This document shows positions 13,608 through 23,700 of a DNA stretch of 64,000 bases, one piece after another. The notes beneath the pieces were generated by a model. That model worked only from the letters and a program-made list of their open reading frames with translations. It was not told the DNA's origin and did no database searches. The DNA comes from Allacma fusca. Its lineage: Eukaryota > Arthropoda > Collembola > Symphypleona > Sminthuridae. The stretch covers positions 41,402,250 to 41,466,249 of the forward strand of contig OX359249.1 of assembly GCA_947179485.1 (NCBI GenBank). The letters run 5' to 3'. Position 1 is the first letter of the stretch. Every line of letters starts with the position of its first letter. Position numbers and translations under genes: made by a program.

Positions 13608-14696
13608 ATGGCGCAACAGGTCCTTTGGAAAGGTACCCCCGTACTACCATCTCGGCTTTGCAATACATTGTTGCAACGCAAGATTTTCGATCGGGTTCAA
13701 CAACACCCGCACTTCCTGAAGCGAGCGGATCCCAAATGTCCCACGGAGTGTTCCGCCTTACTCCATTCGGTCCAGCATCACCTCGTCACCATTTGTCCCT
13801 CCAACCAACTACTGCAACACTACAGGGAAGAGTGGATGGGACTCTATCTCCGGTTGCTCGACACGAATTCTCATATCCGCTTTGGTGTCCGGGTAATGGA
13901 CGTCCGCATCGACCTCCCCACCGATCCCACCTATACGACCGAGGCAATCTTGACGGATCTCGAGATTCTCCGAAATCACATGGGAGATCCCGGCTGGCCC
14001 CGTTTTGTCATCTTGACACGCATCCTTACGTTACAACAACGTGACCTCCCCGCGCAATTTTGTCTAAATTGTGCCTCTTCCTGCCACTTGGAGAGAGATT
14101 GTTCCGACGCGCCGGCCAGCGATCTCGCGTTGAACACCCTTCAAGACCGCTTGTCCCGTCTTCAGCATCTTGTGTTCCGGACCGAAAAGTTTCTGTCGGA
14201 AAAATCCGATCCTGCTACCCCATGGCGGGAAACCACCATTTTGGAATCCATTCCCGAATCCGAGCCCAATACTGGATCTTCCACCAGATTCTCAGCCGAT
14301 TTTTTTACTCTCATGGGAAACACAGTCCCTGAAGTCACCATCACCGTTCAGGGCGGCTATTCCAAAAAATTTCACCGGTTGGTGCTGGTTGCCCAATCTC
14401 CATTCCTACAGGCGAAATTGGCGGGTACCACTCCATCAACTCACCCAGACGTCTATGCTGTTACATGGCCGGCTTGTTCTCCGGAAGCTCTGAATTTTCT
14501 TTGGCAATTCCTCTACCACGGCAACGTCTCCATTCCCCCCGACCATTACGCAGAGACCTTCGCGCTCTTTGAGAAATTGGGAGTCAAACATTTTCCAGTT
14601 CGGTCCTCTCCGGCGGAATCGGTGGCAGGGGTCAAGACTGATGTCCCGACGCCGGCGGTGGATAACTCCTGCATTGATTTGCCGTCTCTAAAATAA
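13608..14696 (+). CDS. ORF3 copy: CCHC knuckle plus BTB/POZ-like protein
   Basis: This is a 362-residue protein identical in the reading to the minus copy at 18260-19348. Residues 152-165 form a CX2CX4HX4C zinc knuckle (C152, C155, H160, C165). Residues about 231-330 read as a BTB/POZ domain: a 'PEVTITVQGG' first strand, 'FHRLVLVAQSPFLQAKL' helix pair, 'SPEALNFLWQFLYHGNV' helix and strand, and a closing 'LFEKLGVK' helix. It lies in the truncated + strand arm, so it has no upstream LTR here. See the minus copy for function. Confidence 0.75.
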   Translation: MAQQVLWKGTPVLPSRLCNTLLQRKIFDRVQQHPHFLKRADPKCPTECSALLHSVQHHLVTICPSNQLLQHYREEWMGLYLRLLDTNSHIRFGVRVMDVRIDLPTDPTYTTEAILTDLEILRNHMGDPGWPRFVILTRILTLQQRDLPAQFCLNCASSCHLERDCSDAPASDLALNTLQDRLSRLQHLVFRTEKFLSEKSDPATPWRETTILESIPESEPNTGSSTRFSADFFTLMGNTVPEVTITVQGGYSKKFHRLVLVAQSPFLQAKLAGTTPSTHPDVYAVTWPACSPEALNFLWQFLYHGNVSIPPDHYAETFALFEKLGVKHFPVRSSPAESVAGVKTDVPTPAVDNSCIDLPSLK

Positions 14697-15247
14697 CACA
14701 TTATATTTTTTTTTCTCTCTCTTTTCTCTCTCTCTTCTCTCAGCAAATTTTTGTGTATTTGAGAGAGGTTGCTGAATCTTTTCATTTGCCTTCCGGGCGC
14801 CACCTCGCAAGTGTAGGCAGTACCCGTTACGTACTTCATTATTACTGTCTCCTCGTAATATTCCATTTTTTCAGTCATTAAACTTATGTAATTAAACGGT
14901 AATCGTCCGAGTAATTTGTTTTTGACTATATACGGCTTCTCCGTCATATACATATGGCTAGCATTCCGTCCATACGTACGAGTTATGTGTATCGCAGTGC
15001 AGCTTACGTTTTTTACATGCGGCGAGTTACCGCCCCCCAAACACTTCCCTTCTTTAGGGTTGTCTGTACGTACAGTCCACTCCGTCAGTCGTCTCCCCTT
15101 CATATTTTACTCCCTCTCACTCACTCATTCTCTTCCCATTCTCCGTGTCACACAGTCGTTCCGTTGGACACCGCTATTCCCACTATTTGGTAAACGCCAT
15201 TTTTTTCATACTCCATCTCCGTCTAATTGCGTGTTTTTTCCCAACTC

Positions 15248-15403
15248 GTGAGTGCACACTTCAAGTTTTATTTTTATTTTTGTTTTTCATCTCTTTGTGT
15301 GTACAATATTTGCGGCTGGTGTTGTGTGCGTAGGTAATGAGTGCTGCATAATTCTCATTATTCCTTATTGCTTATTTTTTTTGTTGTTGTTTTGGTTTTC
15401 CAG
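15248..15403 (+). promoter_or_regulatory. Candidate intron before ORF4
   Basis: A donor-like GTGAGT at 15248 and a pyrimidine-rich tract ending in TTTTCCAG at 15403 bracket a 156-bp candidate intron. Its acceptor lies three bases upstream of the ORF4 ATG at 15407. The same signals are mirrored on the minus copy (about 17555-17710). This is inferred from consensus sites only. Confidence 0.4.
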
Positions 15404-15406
15404 GAA

Positions 15407-16062
15407 ATGGCCGACGCTACTTCTCCCAGTCTGGTGGACCTGAAATATGTGCGCGATGTGCAGATCACTGCCAGCGAGATACTCCTTGGTCTCGAACGTA
15501 TGGATCTTCAGCACGCCCGTGATCATCTTCGCGTTCTTCGGCAGGAATTTTTGCGGTTCATCCCTCCGAGCCCGTTCTTGAGTTTTGCCGAACCTATACA
15601 AGCTAACGGATCCCACTTGCACCTTATTCAGGCCATCATCGCTGATTTAAAAATACTTCCAACGGTGCTTTCGGACCCCGATTACATAATTTTGGGTCAT
15701 CTCACGTCCCTTACGGACCTTCTCTGGTTGAACCTGGAACAGCAAATTCTTCACCCCGACCAGGCCCGCCCCGCGTTCCCATCGCGGGTGACTCCTCGGG
15801 CCATGGATGTGCCCGGGACATTTTCCCGCTGTGCTTCTCCAACGGGCTCGGTTCAACACCCTAATGACGTTACGCTTGACACCTCGGCAGCCTCCGCATC
15901 GGATTTTGATCCCACACCCGAGGTAATTACGATCCGTTCCTCTGAAACCTCCGCATCGGATATTGATCACACGTTGGAGGTTATCATAGTCAGCTCCTCC
16001 GGCTCATCTTCGCCGGTCTCGGATCTCAACCCTGACGACGCTGAGCCCCGTGCCGCTGCGGT
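15407..16062 (+). pseudogene. Truncated ORF4 copy, fused to antisense LTR
   Basis: The frame starts with the ATG that follows the candidate splice acceptor and matches the minus ORF4 up to the inverted-repeat boundary at 16062. Beyond it the frame runs through 12 bp of filler and into the element 1 LTR read antisense, ending at 16279. That adds an apparent transmembrane segment (core VLLVLLITTSFLLLTS) which is LTR sequence, not part of ORF4. I treat the 3' part as a junction artefact. Confidence 0.7.
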
Positions 16063-16074
16063 GACCGGGTCAGA

Positions 16075-16300
16075 TGACGGTGACCGGGTTTCGGTCACTA
16101 GCGAACCTAACCTAAAAATAGGAGAAATATCCGAAGCCGAGAAAATGGATGGAAAAATAAAGAGGAGCGTGCTCCATGCGACTGTCCTGCTTGTTCTCCT
16201 GATAACGACCTCCTTCCTTTTATTAACGTCGACTCGCGGAGGAGCTGTGAGCCGGGGCTCATACACATATTACAAATAGTGAGGGGAGCCAACCCTCACA
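16075..16300 (-). repeat. Element 1 3' LTR
   Basis: This 226-bp LTR reads TG...CA on the minus strand (TGTGAGGG at the start, CACCGTCA at the end). It matches 29663-29888 base for base in my reading. An AATAAA polyadenylation-type word lies in its first third. It is preceded on the minus strand by a purine-rich tract. Confidence 0.9.
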
Positions 16301-16320
16301 TATTCCCCCCCACCACCACT
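16301..16320 (-). promoter_or_regulatory. Polypurine tract of element 1
   Basis: On the minus strand the bases before the 3' LTR read AGTGGTGGTGGGGGGGAATA, a purine-rich tract directly abutting the LTR TG. In LTR elements this is the RNase H-resistant primer for plus-strand synthesis. Confidence 0.75.
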
Positions 16321-16321
16321 T

Positions 16322-17551
16322 TCACTGTCCCAGTGAAAGCGCGGAGGAGAAAATGGGAGGAAGGCAGAACAAAAAATAGATACGATATAAGGAAAAACAT
16401 GAAAATAATTCATCGGAAGCAGCCGGACCTATAGAAAGAACACAGCACGTACAAAATAATATACAATGGGGCTTTAGCCAAAAACAAAAATTAACAATCC
16501 GGAGAAAATAGAATGCATTGTTAAGGGCACTGACAATGAGAAACACCATACGTATAACACAAAACATACAACCTTCGGGTAATGCCTGAAACCACACAAC
16601 AAACAACAAAAAAAAAATTGATGGTGTGTACGGAGAAGCCCAATAATTATTCAATAGGAAGCTCAACGCTGGCGTANNNNNNNNNNNNNNNNNNNNNNNN
16701 NNNNNNNNNNNNNNNNNNNNNNNNNNNNNNNNNNNNNNNNNNNNNNNNNNNNNNNNNNNNNNNNNNNNNNNNNNNNNNNNNNNNNNNNNNNNNNNNNNNN
16801 NNNNNNNNNNNNNNNNNNNNNNNNNNNNNNNNNNNNNNNNNNNNNNNNNNNNNNNNNNNNNNNNNNNNNNNNNNNNGGGCGGGTCCGTGGGAGTGACCGC
16901 AGCGGCACGGGGCTCAGCGTCGTCAGGGTTGAGATCCGAGACCGGCGAAGATGAGCCGGAGGAGCTGACTATGATAACCTCCAACGTGTGATCAATATCC
17001 GATGCGGAGGTTTCAGAGGAACGGATCGTAATTACCTCGGGTGTGGGATCAAAATCCGATGCGGAGGCTGCCGAGGTGTCAAGCGTAACGTCATTAGGGT
17101 GTTGAACCGAGCCCGTTGGAGAAGCACAGCGGGAAAATGTCCCGGGCACATCCATGGCCCGAGGAGTCACCCGCGATGGGAACGCGGGGCGGGCCTGGTC
17201 GGGGTGAAGAATTTGCTGTTCCAGGTTCAACCAGAGAAGGTCCGTAAGGGACGTGAGATGACCCAAAATTATGTAATCGGGGTCCGAAAGCACCGTTGGA
17301 AGTATTTTTAAATCAGCGATGATGGCCTGAATAAGGTGCAAGTGGGATCCGTTAGCTTGTATAGGTTCGGCAAAACTCAAGAACGGGCTCGGAGGGATGA
17401 ACCGCAAAAATTCCTGCCGAAGAACGCGAAGATGATCACGGGCGTGCTGAAGATCCATACGTTCGAGACCAAGGAGTATCTCGCTGGCAGTGATCTGCAC
17501 ATCGCGCACATATTTCAGGTCCACCAGACTGGGAGAAGTAGCGTCGGCCAT
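16322..17551 (-). CDS. ORF4 of element 1, interrupted by an N gap
   Basis: The frame starts at the ATG after a candidate splice acceptor (minus-strand TTTTCCAG) and enters a 200-N gap at 16876. The N count is a round filler value, so the frame beyond it is not secure. The first ~150 residues are helical and resemble the N-terminal part of ORF3: 'AIIADLKIL..LSDP' here against 'AILTDLEIL..MGDP' in ORF3, at matching distances. Next comes an acidic, Ser-rich segment with 'DFDPTPEVITI' and 'DIDHTLEVIIV' near-repeats. After the gap the frame is strongly hydrophobic with several possible membrane segments and many Cys. It holds an envelope-like position before the 3' LTR, but no envelope family is recognised. 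Confidence 0.5.
   Translation of the reverse strand: MADATSPSLVDLKYVRDVQITASEILLGLERMDLQHARDHLRVLRQEFLRFIPPSPFLSFAEPIQANGSHLHLIQAIIADLKILPTVLSDPDYIILGHLTSLTDLLWLNLEQQILHPDQARPAFPSRVTPRAMDVPGTFSRCASPTGSVQHPNDVTLDTSAASASDFDPTPEVITIRSSETSASDIDHTLEVIIVSSSGSSSPVSDLNPDDAEPRAAAVTPTDPPXXXXXXXXXXXXXXXXXXXXXXXXXXXXXXXXXXXXXXXXXXXXXXXXXXXXXXXXXXXXXXXXXXXTPALSFLLNNYWASPYTPSIFFLLFVVWFQALPEGCMFCVIRMVFLIVSALNNAFYFLRIVNFCFWLKPHCILFCTCCVLSIGPAASDELFSCFSLYRIYFLFCLPPIFSSALSLGQ
16677..16876. other. Assembly gap of 200 N
   Basis: Exactly 200 unknown bases lie at the centre of the inverted repeat, inside ORF4 of element 1. Two open frames that seem to span it are only artefacts of translating N. Confidence 1.
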
Positions 17552-18259
17552 TTCCTGGAAAACCAAAACAACAACAAAAAAAATAAGCAATAAGGAATAA
17601 TGAGAATTATGCAGCACTCATTACCTACGCACACAACACCAGCCGCAAATATTGTACACACAAAGAGATGAAAAACAAAAATAAAAATAAAACTTGAAGT
17701 GTGCACTCACGAGTTGGGAAAAAACACGCAATTAGACGGAGATGGAGTATGAAAAAAATGGCGTTTACCAAATAGTGGGAATAGCGGTGTCCAACGGAAC
17801 GACTGTGTGACACGGAGAATGGGAAGAGAATGAGTGAGTGAGAGGGAGTAAAATATGAAGGGGAGACGACTGACGGAGTGGACTGTACGTACAGACAACC
17901 CTAAAGAAGGGAAGTGTTTGGGGGGCGGTAACTCGCCGCATGTAAAAAACGTAAGCTGCACTGCGATACACATAACTCGTACGTATGGACGGAATGCTAG
18001 CCATATGTATATGACGGAGAAGCCGTATATAGTCAAAAACAAATTACTCGGACGATTACCGTTTAATTACATAAGTTTAATGACTGAAAAAATGGAATAT
18101 TACGAGGAGACAGTAATAATGAAGTACGTAACGGGTACTGCCTACACTTGCGAGGTGGCGCCCGGAAGGCAAATGAAAAGATTCAGCAACCTCTCTCAAA
18201 TACACAAAAATTTGCTGAGAGAAGAGAGAGAAAAGAGAGAGAGAAAAAAATATAATGTG

Positions 18260-19348
18260 TTATTTTAGAGACGGCAAATCAATGCAGGAGTTATCCACCG
18301 CCGGCGTCGGGACATCAGTCTTGACCCCTGCCACCGATTCCGCCGGAGAGGACCGAACTGGAAAATGTTTGACTCCCAATTTCTCAAAGAGCGCGAAGGT
18401 CTCTGCGTAATGGTCGGGGGGAATGGAGACGTTGCCGTGGTAGAGGAATTGCCAAAGAAAATTCAGAGCTTCCGGAGAACAAGCCGGCCATGTAACAGCA
18501 TAGACGTCTGGGTGAGTTGATGGAGTGGTACCCGCCAATTTCGCCTGTAGGAATGGAGATTGGGCAACCAGCACCAACCGGTGAAATTTTTTGGAATAGC
18601 CGCCCTGAACGGTGATGGTGACTTCAGGGACTGTGTTTCCCATGAGAGTAAAAAAATCGGCTGAGAATCTGGTGGAAGATCCAGTATTGGGCTCGGATTC
18701 GGGAATGGATTCCAAAATGGTGGTTTCCCGCCATGGGGTAGCAGGATCGGATTTTTCCGACAGAAACTTTTCGGTCCGGAACACAAGATGCTGAAGACGG
18801 GACAAGCGGTCTTGAAGGGTGTTCAACGCGAGATCGCTGGCCGGCGCGTCGGAACAATCTCTCTCCAAGTGGCAGGAAGAGGCACAATTTAGACAAAATT
18901 GCGCGGGGAGGTCACGTTGTTGTAACGTAAGGATGCGTGTCAAGATGACAAAACGGGGCCAGCCGGGATCTCCCATGTGATTTCGGAGAATCTCGAGATC
19001 CGTCAAGATTGCCTCGGTCGTATAGGTGGGATCGGTGGGGAGGTCGATGCGGACGTCCATTACCCGGACACCAAAGCGGATATGAGAATTCGTGTCGAGC
19101 AACCGGAGATAGAGTCCCATCCACTCTTCCCTGTAGTGTTGCAGTAGTTGGTTGGAGGGACAAATGGTGACGAGGTGATGCTGGACCGAATGGAGTAAGG
19201 CGGAACACTCCGTGGGACATTTGGGATCCGCTCGCTTCAGGAAGTGCGGGTGTTGTTGAACCCGATCGAAAATCTTGCGTTGCAACAATGTATTGCAAAG
19301 CCGAGATGGTAGTACGGGGGTACCTTTCCAAAGGACCTGTTGCGCCAT
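18260..19348 (-). CDS. ORF3 of element 1: zinc-knuckle and BTB/POZ-like protein
   Basis: This is a 362-residue accessory protein. The first ~150 residues are predicted mostly helical and resemble ORF4. Residues 152-165 form a retroviral-type CX2CX4HX4C knuckle, a nucleic-acid-binding module usual in Gag. Residues about 231-330 match the BTB/POZ pattern in order: the 'VTITVQGG' strand, 'HRLVLVAQSPFLQ' helices, then 'SPEALNFLWQFLYHGNV' and a final helix ending 'KLGVK'. BTB domains mediate dimerisation and Cullin-3 or chromatin-factor recruitment in host proteins. A BTB next to a knuckle inside a retrotransposon could link element RNA or DNA to a host factor, but that is inference. The ATG follows an acceptor-like CAG by one base. 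A Gag-derived origin for the knuckle and N-terminal part is possible. Confidence 0.75.
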   Translation of the reverse strand: MAQQVLWKGTPVLPSRLCNTLLQRKIFDRVQQHPHFLKRADPKCPTECSALLHSVQHHLVTICPSNQLLQHYREEWMGLYLRLLDTNSHIRFGVRVMDVRIDLPTDPTYTTEAILTDLEILRNHMGDPGWPRFVILTRILTLQQRDLPAQFCLNCASSCHLERDCSDAPASDLALNTLQDRLSRLQHLVFRTEKFLSEKSDPATPWRETTILESIPESEPNTGSSTRFSADFFTLMGNTVPEVTITVQGGYSKKFHRLVLVAQSPFLQAKLAGTTPSTHPDVYAVTWPACSPEALNFLWQFLYHGNVSIPPDHYAETFALFEKLGVKHFPVRSSPAESVAGVKTDVPTPAVDNSCIDLPSLK

Positions 19349-20725
19349 ACTGATCTTAAAAATAATAAGGGGTTGTGAAAAAGCCTCGAGTAATTGTAAG
19401 TAAAGTATAGCGGAGAACGCCGTAGGTCAAAGTCTTATAATGATAAAATACTCAGAGACTTACGTTCCGTAGAGTGTCTGTAAAAGTTTCAGAATAGAGC
19501 CTAGGAGGAGAGTCCGAAGGGAACAGAGTGACAGTAGTTAACTCGGATGGAGAGAGAAATTGGAGACGTCCACGAGATCGTGAAGGTAAGTGTGTAATGA
19601 AATATAAAATTGATGGAGGGGTCCAGGAGGACCAGACGTGTGGTATAATTTGTGTAGGATATTTCCTCGTAGGATTTTACATAGATAGGTACATTTGACT
19701 AAAGATAAGGATATGTTTGTGTGATCGACTCAGGTAGTGATAGGAGGTCAAGCGCTGACAAAAAGTAGGATGACCGGTGGTATCCTTGAAGGTTGAACTG
19801 ATAAGTTCTTTTAACACGGAAAGGAAATTCTCGATAAGGGCCCTGAGTTTTTGTGGGCTCCTGTATGGACAGGAAAATTAGTGATGGTGATAGTCACAAA
19901 TAGGTATTCAGGTTTGAATAAAAATCAAATGGTAAGTAGGAATGTGGTCGTTCCTCTCTCTCTCCCCTAACTGGAAGGACGGACCTACCGTCACACCGTT
20001 CAGGACTCAATTTGACTGAAGGTCAAGGTGAAGAAAGGAGAAACCCTTCAAAGAGAAAATTGTGGAAATGAAAGGAAGGATGACGCCGCTCGCTTATCGT
20101 ACATAGCGAGGGTCATTTATGTGACACCTATACGGGAGGCCGTAGGATAGCTACCAGCCATTCGTAGTAGTGTAAATGTGTGTGTGTGCTGAACAACAAA
20201 AAAAATGAATGTAAATAATGAAATATATACGTACAATATTTTGATAGGTATAGTGGGCTATAGTGGAGCCCTATTGATGTAGAGCCTTGTGCTCGTTAGG
20301 CTAAGAAATTAAGTGTTCGCAATTTAGTGGAACAAAGATAGCGACCGCCTAGCAAGGAGGAGTCAACCCCGACGGGGGTATATAGATTAAGTAATGTATG
20401 GGAAATATGGACACATCAGGCACTCTCGTTCGAGCTATGTATCATATCGGTGTGCGCCCATGTCATTTTGGAGAAATGAGGGACTCTTTAATAAAAAAAA
20501 TGACCTGTAAGCCTGAAGGCCTTTGTAGGTAAACGTAAGCAGCGGGGACGTTGGAGAACGGTCGACCAGCTTACTACATTACAACACAGCCGCGCGCTCG
20601 AATGAAGATCGGAGGGGACGTGTAGAAAAATGTGTAAGGGATTAAGGAATGTAAGAATAATATTAAAATAAAAAAAAATAAAACCTTACAGATGATTCCC
20701 GATACACGAAATCAAGTTCTGAAGA
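19349..20725 (-). other. Untranslated spacer between pol and ORF3 of element 1
   Basis: I find no supported gene in 1.38 kb. On the minus strand there is a donor-like GTAAGT at about 19459-19464 and a pyrimidine tract with CAG just before ORF3. This is a long spacer for a retrotransposon and could hold promoter or splicing signals for the two downstream ORFs. Confidence 0.45.
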
Positions 20726-23700
20726 TTATTTACGACTCGACTGAAGCCTTTCTGGCGGCTTCCGGTTCCGAGTCGGATATCTCCTACTTTCAGGAGGACG
20801 AATGTCGGAGGAGCCCGGACTTTGCGAAAAGGATTTTTTCGCGACGGCAGTGGAGGCTTTTCGGGGAGGTACTGTTGTCCACCCAAAATCCTCGGTTTCC
20901 GTATGTGTGGCCTGGCCCGTGATTGCTGACTCCTGTGGCGCCCTCTTTGATGGGGTTGTGCCCCGGAGTCCTGGCAATTTGGAGGGACGAGGAATATCCT
21001 CATGAGGGCCCTTTATGGAGACCCTATGAGTGACCGGTGGGACCAGCAAGGGTCGCGGTACCTCGGGGGGCAGTTTTTCCGCTAACACCTTGGGCGCCTT
21101 CTTTTTGATGGGGAGCAGAGGCCTCCCTGGAAAGTGTACCACGGGTGACACACCCAATCTTGTCGGAGACACCGACGATAATTTGTCGGGAACACCCGAA
21201 CCTCTCCCTGGGACGGGGATGAGCGCGTCCCGCACATTTGGAGCACCGATCGGCCCGTCGGTGGGAATACCTGTCGGAATAAATAAAGAAGTACCCGAGT
21301 TAGATTTTTTTAAAGATAATGGAGCCAGACCTGCAGGATTTACAGATTTTCGAGGGCTCAAAAATGGATTGACGAGTGGGATGTCGCCTATGGTGACACG
21401 ACCACTCATCAGCGAATCGCCTGAATGTGTATGGGAAAGTAGAGATATGTTAGAAATTGGTATTTTAGAGGAGGTGCGGGAAGCCTCCGGAGGAGACCGG
21501 AATAAATCCAAAATTGCATGACCCGGGCGGGAATTAGGATCCCTAAATTTACCAACACTGGGAATGTCTTGAGAGGACGTATTCCCATGACTTTTTACTA
21601 CCTCCGCAAAGGAACGTTGAGACACATTACCCACACCGGGATCGGTAACCTCCCCGACCGTTGTTGACGACTCAGCCGAGTCCGCGATGGAAGTGGCCTT
21701 ACGGTCACGTTTTCGTAATTTCTTTTTGTGCTTGCGCATGGCAACGGAATCCCGAGCGGAGTGCAACCGGGATGGTGTCGGCTTTACCGTAGACTCGGAG
21801 GATGGTGGAGTCATCACTGTTTGAGAAATCGGTGGTAGCCGATACGGTGAGTAGTCCATCCGAGGCGGGGTCAAAGGTGTTTGCTGCCGACCTGCGGGGG
21901 TAAAAATTAAAGGTGGGTTAGTGATTGCCTGAGGGCTCGATCTCCGTACAGGACTCTTATCCTCAGCTGGGGTAATAGGTGATTCCTGTAAAGAAGAGAG
22001 GTCATGCATATTGTTAGTGTTAGGTTCAAAAATGGATTTAGATAAATTATGTGTAGACGAGTGGAAGACTTTGGAGGGTACAATCTCGGAGGAGTCGAGA
22101 TGTCCCGACAGCCCATGGGACGCCGTAAACATTTCGGAGCTTAGTTGAGTCTCCGGAATGTTTGAAGACCCGTCAGGTGAGTGGGTTGGAGGCGATCTCC
22201 GTGTATTACTGGGTGAGGTAAACTCGAATGGTTGTAGACACTCAGACGGTACAGGGACAACCTGCTCGAGTTGGTGAAGAACTATATCACAATCAGATGG
22301 GCCTGTGGGTATGATTTTGTAATCAATACTCGCAGGGAATGGATAGTCATTGGAAGAGATTGTGGGAGTGGGACCCGGGTGATTGGGGTCAGCGAAGTAA
22401 AGTTCTTCAGCACTCCGGTTAAAAACCGGAGGGATATAATTGACGGGCTTAAAACTAATACGCCCCGGAGTCACGGACCTGACCGGAGGCTTTGCCGTCG
22501 TGGCACCGGGAAATGGCGGAGCCATAATATTTTGGTCACAGGTAGCGGAAACATTGGAAAAACAAAAGGGTGTCGTTTCAGTGGTAAGAGGGGTAACGCG
22601 AACCTGAGGATCGGATTTTACGGGAAATCCTAACGGAGAGTGGGGCGATAAAGACGGAGGCAGTTCCGCACCGTTGTTCCGGTTATCACCAGAATAAAAA
22701 TTCGCTACTGGGATTGACTCGTCTATCAACTGTGGAGCATCGGTGGGGCTAGGGATGTTGGTATCCTCAGTCCGGTCAAGAACAGTGGTCGGAGACGGTA
22801 AGGTAGTGGTGGTAGCCGAGGGAAGCGAGGCGCCCACCTGCAGAAAAGAATTAGGCGGCCCTCCTAGCATATTATAAAAATGAGTGATGTGGTATACAGG
22901 GGTAGGATTACCTGTAGGAATTGGTATGGGATTAATAGTAGGAGGGGTCTCAGCCGTTCCGGATTCCCGTCTCGAACGCTGCCGAGTTACGATAGGCGAG
23001 CGAAAAGTCGCCGTATGTGTTGAGTTGGGAGGTAAATACTCACCCTCCGAAGAGTGGTGGGTTGGTTCCCCTGATGGGGTACCTGAACCTGAAGAGCTCC
23101 TGGAGCTATTATAAAATGTACGAGACCGGATTGGGGAGTCACATCCAGAGTCCTGGCTGTCGCCGTACTGGGAAATGACGTCTTTAACAACAGGTGCATA
23201 CCGGGGTGGTTCCCGGACAATAGTACGTTCAGATGATCTGTGAGGATGGAACTCGGCCAGAGTTTTGTGTACGAATATATCATCGTACTGACCTTGCCAA
23301 GCTACCGGAGGAAGGTACGGCTTTAACCGATGAGAATGGACATTTCGCTGGGTGTGGGTCCGACGGTTGTTTCCCCGATAAGCCACCGAGAAAGACGTTT
23401 CGCCGCGTACCTTGACAATCTGGTAGGGACCAATCCAACGGAGGTCAAGTCCCGAGGCTCGGGTATCCTGAACCCAAACTAATTGACCTAAATAAAAATT
23501 ATTAAGAGGTCGATTAACATTAAATTTTTTAGCCCGCTGTTCCTGCGACTTTGTCGTGTTCAAGTTGGCACGGAACACTCGATCCCGTCGAGTTGTCTCT
23601 AACTGGGACGGAGAGTTGGGGGATTCAATGGTAATCACCGGGGTCATTAAGTCTAACTGAGTCTTTGGTTGGACAGCGTAGACAAGACTGAAGGGAGTAT

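Larger units (their letters stand above)
9318..16062. repeat. Left arm of a 6.75-kb inverted repeat (element 1 sequence)
   Basis: This arm is the reverse complement of 16896-23649. Differences seen are few: one codon change (Lys versus Gln near 10690), one C lost near 10311-10314, a base near 12515 and small homopolymer changes near 14705. It contains the integrase end and tail of pol, ORF3 and most of ORF4. The outer end joins a minisatellite unit and the inner end joins 12 bp and then an LTR in the opposite orientation. Such low divergence and such joints suggest an allelic or misjoined contig. Confidence 0.85.
16896..23649. repeat. Right arm of the 6.75-kb inverted repeat
   Basis: This is the reverse complement of 9318-16062. 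It belongs to the intact minus-strand element 1, so the right arm continues seamlessly on both sides. The break points therefore belong to the left arm. Confidence 0.85.

Noticed and set aside
13625..14332. Frames of 139 and 90 codons overlapping ORF3
   Set aside because: Out-of-frame shadows of ORF3 in GC-richer sequence; no independent start context or domain.
16063..16279. C-terminal transmembrane segment of the + strand ORF4 copy
   Set aside because: It is encoded by antisense LTR sequence after the junction; the intact minus copy does not continue this way.
16582..16908. Frames spanning the centre of the inverted repeat on both strands
   Set aside because: Mostly made of N from the assembly gap.
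17855..18268. 137-codon frame opposite the ORF3-ORF4 spacer
   Set aside because: Antisense to an untranslated spacer, with no domain, and differs in length between the two arms because of small indels.
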